DNA of 64,000 nt from G965215055 sp965242685. Lineage in GTDB: Bacteria > Pseudomonadota > Gammaproteobacteria > UBA4575. Within the stretch, counting starts at the first letter, position 1. Each line of letters opens with the position of its first letter. The stretch spans positions 310,001-374,000 of the forward strand of contig OZ251487.1 in assembly GCA_965242685.1 (NCBI GenBank), in the 5' to 3' direction. The notes under the pieces were generated by a model. It had not been told where the DNA came from. It worked only from the letters and a program-made list of their open reading frames with translations, and did not search any database. Position numbers and translations under genes: made by a program. Of this stretch, positions 17,487 to 26,900 are shown piece by piece.

Positions 17487-19496
17487 ATGGCCGGCTCAGT
17501 CGAAAATCGCATAAGGAAATTACGTGACAGGATTCGTCGGCATGATCACGCATACTATGTATTGAACGATCCCGACGTACCGGACGCCGAATACGACGAG
17601 TTGATGCGCACTTTGCAAAGGCTCGAAGACGAACATCCGGAACTGGTTTCCGAGGATTCACCCACGCAACGTGTAAGCGGTCGGCCGTTTGATAGCTTTC
17701 TTTCGGTAAGGCATGCAATGCCTATGCTGTCCCTAAACAACGCACTTGCCGACGAGGAATTGAGGGGCTTTGATTCGCGCGTTAGAGAGCGTCTAAAAAC
17801 GAATGCCGAAGTGTGCTACACCGCCGAACCAAAACTCGACGGCGTAGCGGTAAGCCTGGCTTATGAGGACGGAGTACTGATACGGGCGGCGACGCGCGGA
17901 GACGGAGTAACGGGCGAAGACGTCACCGCAAACGTTCGTACGATCGGGTCGGTGCCGTTGCATTTGATCGGGCGTGCACCGAAAAAACTGGAGGTACGTG
18001 GCGAAGTATACATACCTAAAAAGGGATTTGAGCAAATGAACGATAGAGCACGCCGAGAAAATCAAAAGACGTTCGTCAATCCCAGGAATGCGGCTTCGGG
18101 AAGTCTACGACATCTGGATCCACGCATTACCGCACAACGCCCCCTGGACCTTTATTGCTACAGCATTACCTATTTTGAAGGGCGTGCCTCCAGTGCTACG
18201 CAAGATGAATCCTTGCAGTACATGAAAGAACTGGGCTTGCGGGTGTGCCCGCAGGTGCGTTCGGTACTTGGCTATCAGGGTTGTTTGGATTATTACAAAA
18301 AAATGTTGGCTAAACGGGATACTTTGGACTACGAGATGGACGGCGTAGTGTACAAGGTGAATGACCTGGCACTACAGAAAAAGCTGGGAGCGGATTCGCG
18401 TGCGCCGCGGTGGGCGGTCGCACATAAGTTCCCCGCTCAGGAGGTCAGTACGCAGATATCCGCCATCGAATTTCAAGTTGGGCGCACGGGGGCATTGACG
18501 CCCGTGGCGAAGCTGGAGCGTGTATTCGTGGGCGGGGCAAACGTGAGCAACGCCACTTTGCACAACATGAGTGAAGTGAAACGCAAGGACGTGCGTGCAG
18601 GTGACACGGTCATCATCAGGCGGGCAGGGGACGTTATCCCCGAGGTTGTCAAAACGGTTGTTAAACCGGGGCGCGCCCGCAGTGCACCGGTACAGGCGCC
18701 ACAAAAATGTCCCGAATGTCAATCCGACGTCGTGCAGAACGAGGCCGTTATCCGTTGCAGTGGAGGTCTGTACTGCCCGGCCCAGCGCAAGGGCGCGATC
18801 AGACATTTCGCCTCCCGAGCGGCGATGGACGTACAGGGGTTGGGGGACAAGCTCGTCGATCAATTGATTGATGAAAAACTGATTACCAACACGCGGGACC
18901 TGTATCACTTGACAAAAGAAAAGCTTGTTACACTGGAACGCGTGGGTGAAAAATCTGCGGAAAATCTATTGACCGCGCTGAAGAAAAGTAAAAAGACCAC
19001 GTTTGCTCGTTTCATCTATGCGCTGGGAATACCCGAGGTAGGTAGGGCAACCGCCGAGGCACTGGCACAGTATTTTCACGGCTTGTCGCGTCTGATGGAT
19101 GCGGATGAAGATCACTTGCGGGAGGTACCGGATGTTGGTCCCGTTGTGGCGCGCAATGTCACCACGTTTTTCAGACAGCCGCACAACCTCGAGATTATCG
19201 AGGGGTTGCAACGGGCCGGCGTTGCATGGGATGAAAACGTCGCATCCGTCGAACAGAGATTGGCGGGGATGACCTACGTACTCACGGGCAGCCTGGAAGG
19301 TTACACGCGAACGGAGGCACAGGCGCGTCTGAAGGCATTGGGGGCAAAAGTGACGAGCAGCGTGTCAAAAAGGACGACGGCGGTAATAGCGGGTGCCGCC
19401 CCCGGGTCGACGCTGACGAAGGCGCGTGTACTGGGCATTCGCATACTGGACGAACGGGACTTTCACACCTTGTTGCAGAACGAAGATGAAGGATAA
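17487..19496 (+). CDS. ligA: NAD-dependent DNA ligase LigA
   Basis: A replicative ligase that seals nicks using NAD. The start is set at the ATG giving MAGSVENRIRKLRDRI (669 residues, E. coli 671); a TTG at 17421 would add 22 residues with no family match. The adenylated lysine is in AEPKLDGVAV. A Cys4 zinc finger (CPEC...CSGGLYCPAQ), helix-hairpin-helix repeats and a C-terminal BRCT domain follow. A TATAAT hexamer at 17471-17476 sits 11 bases from this ATG, so a very short leader is possible. No clear ribosome-binding site. Confidence 0.96.
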   Translation: MAGSVENRIRKLRDRIRRHDHAYYVLNDPDVPDAEYDELMRTLQRLEDEHPELVSEDSPTQRVSGRPFDSFLSVRHAMPMLSLNNALADEELRGFDSRVRERLKTNAEVCYTAEPKLDGVAVSLAYEDGVLIRAATRGDGVTGEDVTANVRTIGSVPLHLIGRAPKKLEVRGEVYIPKKGFEQMNDRARRENQKTFVNPRNAASGSLRHLDPRITAQRPLDLYCYSITYFEGRASSATQDESLQYMKELGLRVCPQVRSVLGYQGCLDYYKKMLAKRDTLDYEMDGVVYKVNDLALQKKLGADSRAPRWAVAHKFPAQEVSTQISAIEFQVGRTGALTPVAKLERVFVGGANVSNATLHNMSEVKRKDVRAGDTVIIRRAGDVIPEVVKTVVKPGRARSAPVQAPQKCPECQSDVVQNEAVIRCSGGLYCPAQRKGAIRHFASRAAMDVQGLGDKLVDQLIDEKLITNTRDLYHLTKEKLVTLERVGEKSAENLLTALKKSKKTTFARFIYALGIPEVGRATAEALAQYFHGLSRLMDADEDHLREVPDVGPVVARNVTTFFRQPHNLEIIEGLQRAGVAWDENVASVEQRLAGMTYVLTGSLEGYTRTEAQARLKALGAKVTSSVSKRTTAVIAGAAPGSTLTKARVLGIRILDERDFHTLLQNEDEG

Positions 19497-19569
19497 AACA
19501 TTACCGGTGCAACTTTGGTGAATTATTCTATACAATTGTACCGATCTTTTCCGTACACGAACGCTGAAC

Positions 19570-20331
19570 TTGTCGAATATTCACCCCACTGCTGTTGTTT
19601 CTCCGCGAGCAGAGATTGACGCTGATGTAAAAATCGGAGCGTATTGCGTGATTGAAGATCATGTGACGATCCGTTCGGGCACTGAAATCGGGCCGCACTG
19701 CGTACTGCATTCCTTTGTTACGCTTGGCGCCAACAATCGGCTGCACGCGCAAGTCGTGCTGGGCGGTATGCCTCAGGACGTTACATTTACTGGAGAAAAG
19801 ACCCGGCTTGAGATTGGCGATGACAATATTATACGGGAAGGATGCACCGTGCATCGTTCCACCAACCCCGACGTTCCGACGCGCATCGGCCATAGATGTT
19901 TCTTGATGAGCTATTCCCACGTCGCACATGATTGTCGATTAGGGGACGGGGTCGTGCTAACCTCATACACGGGCCTGAGCGGTCACGTCGAGATTGCCGA
20001 CAAGGCAAACCTGGGCGCACAGGTCGGCGTTCATCAGTTTGTTCGTATTGGTGCCTTGTCCATGATTGCCGGCAGTACGCCCGTGCGCAAAGACGTCATG
20101 CCGTATTGCTTGTTGGGTGGTGAGCCGGTGCGCCACTACCGCCTGAATACGGTCGGCCTGCGCCGTGCAGGCGTAACGAGTAAGCGTTATCGAGAACTGG
20201 AAAAGGCCTTTCGACGCCTGCGGGAAGGCGAGGCGACGGAAAACGTGGGCGGTACTCCTGAAACAGACTATCTTCGTGAGTGGATATCGGCTTCGTCCAA
20301 GCGTGGTATTTACGGATTTTGCCGGGTGTAA
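19570..20331 (+). CDS. LpxA-family UDP-GlcNAc O-acyltransferase (possibly a paralogue)
   Basis: A 253-residue left-handed parallel beta-helix protein. Hexapeptide repeats cover about residues 1-185 and a helical C-terminal domain follows, as in LpxA. The catalytic histidine region SYSHVAHDC is conserved. LpxA moves a hydroxyacyl chain from ACP to UDP-GlcNAc, the first step of lipid A synthesis. The gene is not next to lpxD, fabZ or lpxB, and the sequence differs considerably from E. coli LpxA (GGMPQDVTF in place of GEVNQDLKY), so it may be a second copy or act on a related sugar. The start codon is TTG. Confidence 0.75.
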   Translation: MSNIHPTAVVSPRAEIDADVKIGAYCVIEDHVTIRSGTEIGPHCVLHSFVTLGANNRLHAQVVLGGMPQDVTFTGEKTRLEIGDDNIIREGCTVHRSTNPDVPTRIGHRCFLMSYSHVAHDCRLGDGVVLTSYTGLSGHVEIADKANLGAQVGVHQFVRIGALSMIAGSTPVRKDVMPYCLLGGEPVRHYRLNTVGLRRAGVTSKRYRELEKAFRRLREGEATENVGGTPETDYLREWISASSKRGIYGFCRV

Positions 20332-20352
20332 CGCCTTGAGTCGGATGCGATA

Positions 20353-20868
20353 GTGGATATATTCAGGTTGTTTTTCAATATATGCCTGCTGCGCGACGGG
20401 CCGGAGGATTTGCCACATTCCCGCGTGCTTTTGGGTGTGCTGATCATCGTAAACTTTGCAATCTCAACCCTAATTGGCTCGGTTGTAAATGGACTCAGGG
20501 TGGCAGGTTTGTCCGGCATTGCCGTGCTGCTGTTCTCGTTTGCGTTCACGAAACTTCTCTTGTTTAGGAGACCGGAGCGTTTTTTACAAACCTTCAGCGC
20601 CATGCTGGGAACCGATGTAATAATCAGCGTTGCGTTACTTCCGAGTTTCTACTCGATACAGTATTTGCCGTTGAGCGAGGTGGCCGGACTGTTCTTCAAC
20701 GTTACCCTTTTTGCATTGTTAGTGTGGGTGGTAATCGTGTACGGATACATTTTCAGCAAAGCGTTATCGGTGTTGATAAACTACGGTATTGCCATCAGCA
20801 TCGGCTACGCACTGCTGAACACCCTGATTATCGGCCTACTGTCGTCCGGCGGCAACTCACCGGCCTGA
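20353..20868 (+). CDS. Uncharacterised multi-pass membrane protein
   Basis: A 171-residue hydrophobic protein starting at GTG. I do not recognise a family. About five membrane spans can be drawn (near residues 25-45, 48-68, 83-100, 108-130 and 140-163). It lies 21 bases after the lpxA-family gene and its TGA overlaps the mpl ATG by one base (TGATG), so it is translationally coupled to a cell-wall recycling gene. An envelope role is a guess from context only. Confidence 0.65.
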   Translation: MDIFRLFFNICLLRDGPEDLPHSRVLLGVLIIVNFAISTLIGSVVNGLRVAGLSGIAVLLFSFAFTKLLLFRRPERFLQTFSAMLGTDVIISVALLPSFYSIQYLPLSEVAGLFFNVTLFALLVWVVIVYGYIFSKALSVLINYGIAISIGYALLNTLIIGLLSSGGNSPA

Positions 20869-22253
20869 TGCGCATACACGTCCTCGGCGTATGCGGCACG
20901 TTCATGGGCAGCCTAGCCATTTTGGCCAGGCAATTAGGACATGAAGTTTCCGGTTCGGACGTAAATGTATATCCGCCGATGAGTACCCAGCTTGAAGAAG
21001 CGGGCATTGAGATCAAGACAGGTTATTCGGTTGACCATCTCGACCCTATGCTCGATCAAGTCATCGTCGGCAACGTAATAGCACGAGGCAACGAAGTCGC
21101 CGAGCACCTGTTGAACAATCGAATACCCTGCGTCTCCGGGCCCGCGTGGTTGCGCGAGCACGTACTGCAAAAGAAATGGGTACTGGCCGTGGCCGGCACG
21201 CACGGGAAGACCACCACTGCCGGCATATTGGCATGGATACTGGAATGCGCCGGTCTGCAACCGGGATTCCTGATCGGCGGTATTCCCGAGAATTTTGGTT
21301 GCTCTTCAAGAATCACCGAATCCGAATACTTTGTCATCGAAGCGGACGAATACGACACGGCCTTTTTTGACAAGCGCTCGAAATTCGTACATTACTTCCC
21401 CCGCACGTTGATATTGAACAACCTGGAATTTGATCACGCGGACATATTTGATGATGTCAGCGACGTAAAGCGTCAGTTCCACCACCTGCTGCGCATCGTG
21501 CCGGGCGAAGGGTTGGTGATTATCAATCAAGACGATCGGAATATCCGTGACGTGATCAAAATGGGTTGCTGGGCGACAACCGAAACCTTTTCCGTCACAA
21601 ATCCTTTGGCGGTCTGGTTTGCACGCGACGAAGACGACTCTGGCTCACGTTTCACCTTGCACTGGCACGGTAAGCGGCAGGGGCGGGGCAGGTCCGGGCT
21701 TTGGGGACGGCATAACGTCGCCAATGCCGTGGCCGCGGTTGCGGCGGCGCACCACGTCGGTGTGAGCGCCGCGGACGCATTACGGGCACTGGCGTCATTT
21801 GCGGGCGTCAAGCGGCGTCTGGAACACCGGGGGACGTTCAATCAAGTGGATATCTACGACGATTTCGCCCATCATCCGACCGAGATTGCGGCCACGTTGC
21901 TCGCCTTCAGAAAACAACACGCACAAGGACGCATTGTAGCGATATTTGAGCCTCGCTCAAACACTATGCGCATGGGCGTACACGCACGGCGTCTGGCTGC
22001 TGCATTCAGGGATGCAGATAGGGTCTTCATGTTTCAGCCGTCCGACCTTCGGTGGTCGATGGAGGACGTAGCGCGGGAAATGCAACCCGTCTGTAGCGTC
22101 TTCTCTACCGTAGAGGAAATTATTGTCGCGGTGTTGCGCGAGGCGAGAAAGGGCGATCACGTCCTCGTTCTGAGCAACGGACACTTTGACAACCTGTTGA
22201 CAAGATTGGGTGTGCAATTATCTAAGTGTAACATTATTCATGCAAAGCGCTGA
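20868..22253 (+). CDS. mpl: Mpl, UDP-MurNAc:L-Ala-gamma-D-Glu-meso-DAP ligase
   Basis: A 461-residue Mur ligase that reattaches recycled murein tripeptide to UDP-MurNAc. The N-terminus MRIHVLGVCGTFMGSLA is the Mpl signature and fixes the start at 20868. The ATP loop GTHGKTTT, the metal/substrate segment EADEYDTAFFDKRSKF and DDFAHHPTEI are present. The start overlaps the stop of the membrane-protein gene. Confidence 0.95.
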   Translation: MRIHVLGVCGTFMGSLAILARQLGHEVSGSDVNVYPPMSTQLEEAGIEIKTGYSVDHLDPMLDQVIVGNVIARGNEVAEHLLNNRIPCVSGPAWLREHVLQKKWVLAVAGTHGKTTTAGILAWILECAGLQPGFLIGGIPENFGCSSRITESEYFVIEADEYDTAFFDKRSKFVHYFPRTLILNNLEFDHADIFDDVSDVKRQFHHLLRIVPGEGLVIINQDDRNIRDVIKMGCWATTETFSVTNPLAVWFARDEDDSGSRFTLHWHGKRQGRGRSGLWGRHNVANAVAAVAAAHHVGVSAADALRALASFAGVKRRLEHRGTFNQVDIYDDFAHHPTEIAATLLAFRKQHAQGRIVAIFEPRSNTMRMGVHARRLAAAFRDADRVFMFQPSDLRWSMEDVAREMQPVCSVFSTVEEIIVAVLREARKGDHVLVLSNGHFDNLLTRLGVQLSKCNIIHAKR

Positions 22254-22316
22254 TATTTTCAATATATGTTAAGTATATTATTACCTGAGTTTCTATAACC
22301 TTCAAAGGAGAAAATC

Positions 22317-22682
22317 GTGGCAACGATTGCCTTGACCAAAGACAACTTCAACGAGACGATTGCGGAAAACGACATTGTCATCATCGACTTCTGGGCGTCC
22401 TGGTGCGGCCCTTGCCAGTCATTTGCACCGACCTTCGAGGCGGCATCGGAAAAGCATGACGACGTGACTTTTACCAAAGTGAACACAGAGGAGCAACAGG
22501 AATTGGCACAGGCCTGCAACATTCGCTCCATCCCGACGCTGATGATCTTTCGTGAAAAAATCCTGTTGTACTCACAGGCGGGCGCTTTGTCCCCCGCACA
22601 AATGGAAGACCTGCTTGACAAGACCCGGGCGCTGGACATGGAGCAAGTGCGTGCCGACAGTACAGTAAAAAAGAGCGAATGA
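22317..22682 (+). CDS. Thioredoxin
   Basis: A 121-residue cytoplasmic thioredoxin with the active site WASWCGPCQSF (Cys-Gly-Pro-Cys). The GTG start has a strong AAAGGAG 6 bases upstream. The cis-proline region RSIPTLMIF is present. The C-terminal tail runs about 12 residues past the usual fold. It differs from TrxA at several positions (ALTKDNFNETI start), so it may be a second thioredoxin. Confidence 0.9.
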   Translation: MATIALTKDNFNETIAENDIVIIDFWASWCGPCQSFAPTFEAASEKHDDVTFTKVNTEEQQELAQACNIRSIPTLMIFREKILLYSQAGALSPAQMEDLLDKTRALDMEQVRADSTVKKSE

Positions 22683-22704
22683 CGCCCCGTTTTTCGGCAG
22701 CGTA

Positions 22705-24516
22705 ATGTCTGACGCCGACGACGAACACCGTATCCCCGAGCGTTATACCATGCGCCGTGTGTTCGACATGGCGATGGTGCACAAGAGACAACTCGTCAGT
22801 GCGCACGCCATCGCCATACTGGCGGTACTGGCCGGTATTCCGATCCCCCTGTTGATTCCCCTGCTGATAGATGAAGTGCTGCTAGACCGGCCCGGCAAGG
22901 TAGTCGCCGCGGTGGGCAGCCTGTTTCCCGAGTCGTTGCATGGTCCGTTCCTCTACATCGTGACGATCACCGTAACGTGTGTCTTGCTGCGAATCATCTA
23001 CTTGGTGCTCAACGTCTGGCAGACGAGAAAGTTTGTCGGCGTCGCAAAAGATGTCGTCTACCGTATTCGTCGTCAACTGCTTGATCGGCTTCAGTCCGTC
23101 GCCATGTCGGAATACGAAACGCTGGGGGGCGGCGCGGTGGCTTCACGCTTCGTTACCGACCTCAGCACGGTTGACCAGTTCGCCGGCGAGACGGCCAGCA
23201 AATTCCTGATTGCGGTATTGACCATTCTCGGCGTTGCCGGCGTGCTGTTCTGGTTGCATTGGCAACTGGCGCTGTTCATCGTGCTGATCAACCCCGTAGT
23301 GATCTACACCACCATGGTGATCGGCAAGCAGGTCAAGATACTCAAGCAAGAAGAAAACAAATCATTTGAAAAATTTCAGCAATCCCTGAGCGAGACACTG
23401 GGCGGCATTCAACAGCTTCGTGCCGGCAATCGCGAGCACTACTATCTGGGGCGTGTCAAGCGACATGCGCAGGAAATAAGAGATCACTCCGCGGCGTTTT
23501 CGTGGAAGAGCGACGCCGCCGGCCGCTTGTCTTTCTCCGTTTTCGTGATGGGCTTTGATATTTTTCGTGCCGCGGGCATGATTGCGGTACTGCTCACCGA
23601 CCTGACTATCGGCGAGATGATCGCGGTATTCGGCTACCTGTGGTTTATGATGACGCCGGTACAGGAAGTATTGAGCGTTCAGTATTCATTCTATGCGTAC
23701 AGGGCGGCACTGGACCGCATCAACGAACTACTGGCCATGCCGCAGGAACCCGAATACCCGTGCCTTGAAAATCCGTTTTACGGCAAACATGCAGTCGGGG
23801 TACAGATCGAAAACGTCAGTTTTGCCTACGGGGACGGTCCCTACGTACTGAAAGACGTCAACCTCTCCATTCATGCCGGTGAAAAAGTGGCACTGGTCGG
23901 GGTCAGCGGCGGTGGAAAATCAACACTGGTACAGATCCTGCTGAGCCTGTATCTGCCATTGTCTGGAGAAATAAAATTCGACGGCGTGCCGGTGTCGCGC
24001 ATCGGCACCGACGTAGTGCGCAAAAACGTAGCCTGCGTGTTGCAGCATCCGGCATTGTTCAACGACACCGTGCGCGCGAACCTGACATTGGGTAGGGAAG
24101 CTGCCGATACAGCGTTGTGGCGCGTGCTTGAAGTGGCGCAAGTCAGAGACGTTGTGGAGGCCATGCCCAAGGGGCTGGACAGTCTTATCGGTGCGGGCGG
24201 CATTCGCCTGTCGGGCGGCCAGCGACAACGCATCGCCGTCGCCAGAATGGCACTCACCCATCCACGGGTAGTCATCCTGGACGAAGCGACCTCGGCGCTG
24301 GACACGGAAACCGAAGCCAGACTGCACCGCTCGCTGGCGCGGCATCTGCAAGGACGAACCATGATTATTCTTGCCCATCGTCTCAGCGCGGTAAAACAGG
24401 CCGATATCGTATATGTATTTGACAGCGGCAGAATTACCGAACGCGGCGGCCATGAAGAGCTCATCAATGCCGGCGGCCTGTACGCCAAACTATATGGCCA
24501 ACACCAGCAGGCCTGA
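22705..24516 (+). CDS. ABCB-type ABC exporter (fused membrane and ATPase domains)
   Basis: A 603-residue half-transporter that works as a homodimer. A six-helix membrane domain covers about residues 25-325 and the nucleotide-binding domain about 360-595, with Walker A GVSGGGKST, signature RLSGGQRQRIA, Walker B VVILDEATSALD and the switch histidine in ILAHRLS. It resembles MsbA-like and multidrug/peptide exporters; the substrate cannot be told. Its 3' end overlaps the next gene by 23 bases. Confidence 0.9.
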   Translation: MSDADDEHRIPERYTMRRVFDMAMVHKRQLVSAHAIAILAVLAGIPIPLLIPLLIDEVLLDRPGKVVAAVGSLFPESLHGPFLYIVTITVTCVLLRIIYLVLNVWQTRKFVGVAKDVVYRIRRQLLDRLQSVAMSEYETLGGGAVASRFVTDLSTVDQFAGETASKFLIAVLTILGVAGVLFWLHWQLALFIVLINPVVIYTTMVIGKQVKILKQEENKSFEKFQQSLSETLGGIQQLRAGNREHYYLGRVKRHAQEIRDHSAAFSWKSDAAGRLSFSVFVMGFDIFRAAGMIAVLLTDLTIGEMIAVFGYLWFMMTPVQEVLSVQYSFYAYRAALDRINELLAMPQEPEYPCLENPFYGKHAVGVQIENVSFAYGDGPYVLKDVNLSIHAGEKVALVGVSGGGKSTLVQILLSLYLPLSGEIKFDGVPVSRIGTDVVRKNVACVLQHPALFNDTVRANLTLGREAADTALWRVLEVAQVRDVVEAMPKGLDSLIGAGGIRLSGGQRQRIAVARMALTHPRVVILDEATSALDTETEARLHRSLARHLQGRTMIILAHRLSAVKQADIVYVFDSGRITERGGHEELINAGGLYAKLYGQHQQA

Positions 24517-25441
24517 CGTTCGCCGTTTGTTTTTCGTAGCCCCTGCAAAGGCGGGGATAATCAGCCTCGTGATCCTCTTTTCGGGTCAGCCGCGGGCCGC
24601 CGATCTCAATAACTACACCAAGACGTTCACACCGGCGGGGCAAATGTCCTCAAAAGATTGGAACGACGAAGCCGAACTGCAACGGGTCTGGCAGGCCGCA
24701 CTGGTCAGAATCCCACAGGGCGAAGGACAATACCAGACGGCAATCATGAACAAGCTGAACCGAAAAAATACCCGTCCGTCCGTTCGCCATCCTACCGTCA
24801 TCTATCTGCACGGATGCGGCGGAATATGGCAGGGCACGCATACCAGAATCAACCTGCTGGCAAGCCACGGTTACGCCGTCATCGCACCGGTCAGTTTTGC
24901 CAGGAAGAAATACCCTAAGTCATGCGACCCGCAAACCCGGCAAGGCGGCCTGTATCGCGGTACTCTCAAAATGCGCCAGTATGATGCCGAACATGCTATT
25001 AGGCAGGCGCGGGCACTCACTTGGGTAGATACCGACAACCTGTTTCTGATGGGCTTTAGTCAAGGCGGTATCGTCGTTGCAACCCTGTCCCCGACGCTCA
25101 CCCCGCTACGTGCCAGAATCGTAGAGGGCTGGACGTGTCATGCCGGATGGGACGAATACCGAGGCGTAAATGCCCCCGCATCGGAGCCCGTGCTCACGCT
25201 GGTAGGCATCAGCGACCCCTGGTTTCAAAACGAATGGACGAAGGGTGAATGTTCCCGCTGGTTGAACCGATACAACGGCAGCAAATCCATCGTCTACACT
25301 GATGGACCATCGGACAACCGGCATGGCAAAGGTGTGCGAGTAATGATAACCGACCCGCACCTGAGCCGCCAACACTCACTGTTGCAAAGCGAAAAAGTGC
25401 AGAAGGCAGTCTTGCAATTCTTGCGTTCGCACACCCGATAA
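24494..25441 (+). CDS. Secreted dienelactone-hydrolase-like alpha/beta hydrolase
   Basis: A 315-residue protein from the ATG inside the 3' end of the ABC exporter gene. An N-terminal hydrophobic segment ending near GQPRAA suggests a signal peptide. The alpha/beta hydrolase fold shows the oxyanion segment YLHGCGG, nucleophile elbow GFSQGG, and a plausible acid (GISDPWF) and histidine (DNRHGKG). The substrate is unknown. A TTG 11 codons in (MFFVAPAKAG) would give a shorter signal peptide and is an alternative start. The signal region encodes VAPAKAG over a CCCC...GGGG palindrome at 24540-24556, like a widespread short proteobacterial repeat. Confidence 0.7.
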   Translation: MANTSRPDVRRLFFVAPAKAGIISLVILFSGQPRAADLNNYTKTFTPAGQMSSKDWNDEAELQRVWQAALVRIPQGEGQYQTAIMNKLNRKNTRPSVRHPTVIYLHGCGGIWQGTHTRINLLASHGYAVIAPVSFARKKYPKSCDPQTRQGGLYRGTLKMRQYDAEHAIRQARALTWVDTDNLFLMGFSQGGIVVATLSPTLTPLRARIVEGWTCHAGWDEYRGVNAPASEPVLTLVGISDPWFQNEWTKGECSRWLNRYNGSKSIVYTDGPSDNRHGKGVRVMITDPHLSRQHSLLQSEKVQKAVLQFLRSHTR

Positions 25442-25506
25442 CCCCTCAAAAAAACTTGTCTACCGACTTCGATGCCTTCAAAAACAGAAAAATATTTGCA
25501 AAAAAA

Positions 25507-26790
25507 TTATCGAATTTTTTGTAATGCCTCGGCAACGGCCTCAATCGTCATGGCAATCTCTCTCTCACCGTGGGCGATGGAAACAAACCCCGCCTCATAC
25601 GCGGAAGGGGCAAGATACACGCCCCGCTCTAATACGGCGTGAAAAAAACGCTTGAAGTGCTCCTGATTGCATGAAGTCACCTGTGAAAAATTGACAATCT
25701 TTTCCCTCTCCGTAAAGAACAACCCGAACATCCCGCACACGTGATTGGTGGCCAGCGGGACGTGATGGGCCCTTGCCGCGTCGGCAATGCCGTCAACGAG
25801 TGAATCCGTCTTTTGCTGTAAGTGCTCGTAAAAACCTTTCCCCGAAAGTTGCTTGAGCGTAGTGAGGCCGGCTGCCATGGCAATCGGATTTCCCGACAGT
25901 GTTCCGGCCTGGTAAACCGGTCCGGAGGGAGCAAGCGATTCCATAACCTCACGTTTCCCGCCGAAGGCGCCGATAGGCATTCCGCCGCCCAACACCTTCC
26001 CTAATGTAGTCAGGTCGGGAACGATGCCATAAAGTTGTTGCGCGCCGCCGCGCGCCACACGAAAACCAGTCATCACCTCATCGAAAATCAGCAGTGTCGT
26101 GTATTCCGAACACAGCCGGCGCAAACCTTGTAAAAAGCCCTCTACCGGCGGCACACAACCCATGTTGCCGGCGACCGGCTCGACAATTACACAGGCGATC
26201 TCCTCGCCGGACTGCGCAAATACTCGCTCCACCTCTTCGATGTCGTTATACGTCAGGGTGAGCGTGTGCTCGGCAAGTTCGGGCGGCACGCCGGGAGAAC
26301 TTGGCACGCCTAGCGTCAGCGCGCCGGAGCCTGCCTTTACCAGCAGCGAATCAGCATGGCCGTGGTAACCGCCTTCAAACTTGATAATTTTATTACGCCC
26401 CGTATAGCCCCTGGCAAGCCGTATCGCGCTCATGGTGGCTTCCGTGCCTGAATTGACCATACGCACCCTCTCGATGGACTCCATAAATTCACAGACCTTT
26501 TTTGCCATTTCGGTCTCGATCTCGGTAGGCGTACCGAAACTCAAACCGTGCTCGGCGGCGCGCCGCACGGCCCCAATCACCGCGGGATGCGCGTGTCCCA
26601 ACACCATTGGTCCCCAGGAACCGACATAATCGATATATTCTTTGCCGTCAACGTCGTAGAGATATGCACCCTGCGCGCGTCGGATGAACACTGGCGTACC
26701 GCCAACCGCCTTGAATGCCCGCACCGGAGAATTTACTCCCCCGGGGATGTATTTCAGCGCCTCGTCAAATGCTTGTTTTGAAGGGGTCAT
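25507..26790 (-). CDS. hemL: Glutamate-1-semialdehyde 2,1-aminomutase
   Basis: A 427-residue class III PLP aminomutase that makes 5-aminolevulinate for haem from glutamate-1-semialdehyde. The N-terminus MTPSKQAFDEALKYIPGGVNSPVRAF, the glycine-rich SGTEATMSAIRLARG and the PLP lysine in TTLGKVLGGGMP are all present, and the length equals E. coli HemL (426). It marks the left flank of the EcoRV-like defence insertion. Confidence 0.96.
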   Translation of the reverse strand: MTPSKQAFDEALKYIPGGVNSPVRAFKAVGGTPVFIRRAQGAYLYDVDGKEYIDYVGSWGPMVLGHAHPAVIGAVRRAAEHGLSFGTPTEIETEMAKKVCEFMESIERVRMVNSGTEATMSAIRLARGYTGRNKIIKFEGGYHGHADSLLVKAGSGALTLGVPSSPGVPPELAEHTLTLTYNDIEEVERVFAQSGEEIACVIVEPVAGNMGCVPPVEGFLQGLRRLCSEYTTLLIFDEVMTGFRVARGGAQQLYGIVPDLTTLGKVLGGGMPIGAFGGKREVMESLAPSGPVYQAGTLSGNPIAMAAGLTTLKQLSGKGFYEHLQQKTDSLVDGIADAARAHHVPLATNHVCGMFGLFFTEREKIVNFSQVTSCNQEHFKRFFHAVLERGVYLAPSAYEAGFVSIAHGEREIAMTIEAVAEALQKIR

Positions 26791-26900
26791 GGCCGATTAA
26801 ACATAGATGGTATTATGGGAGTTTCACAGGAATCCTGGTTAGCGAGATACATAAACGATCCTCAAATTATATATTCGTTGCAAAGGAGCATGAGAACAAA

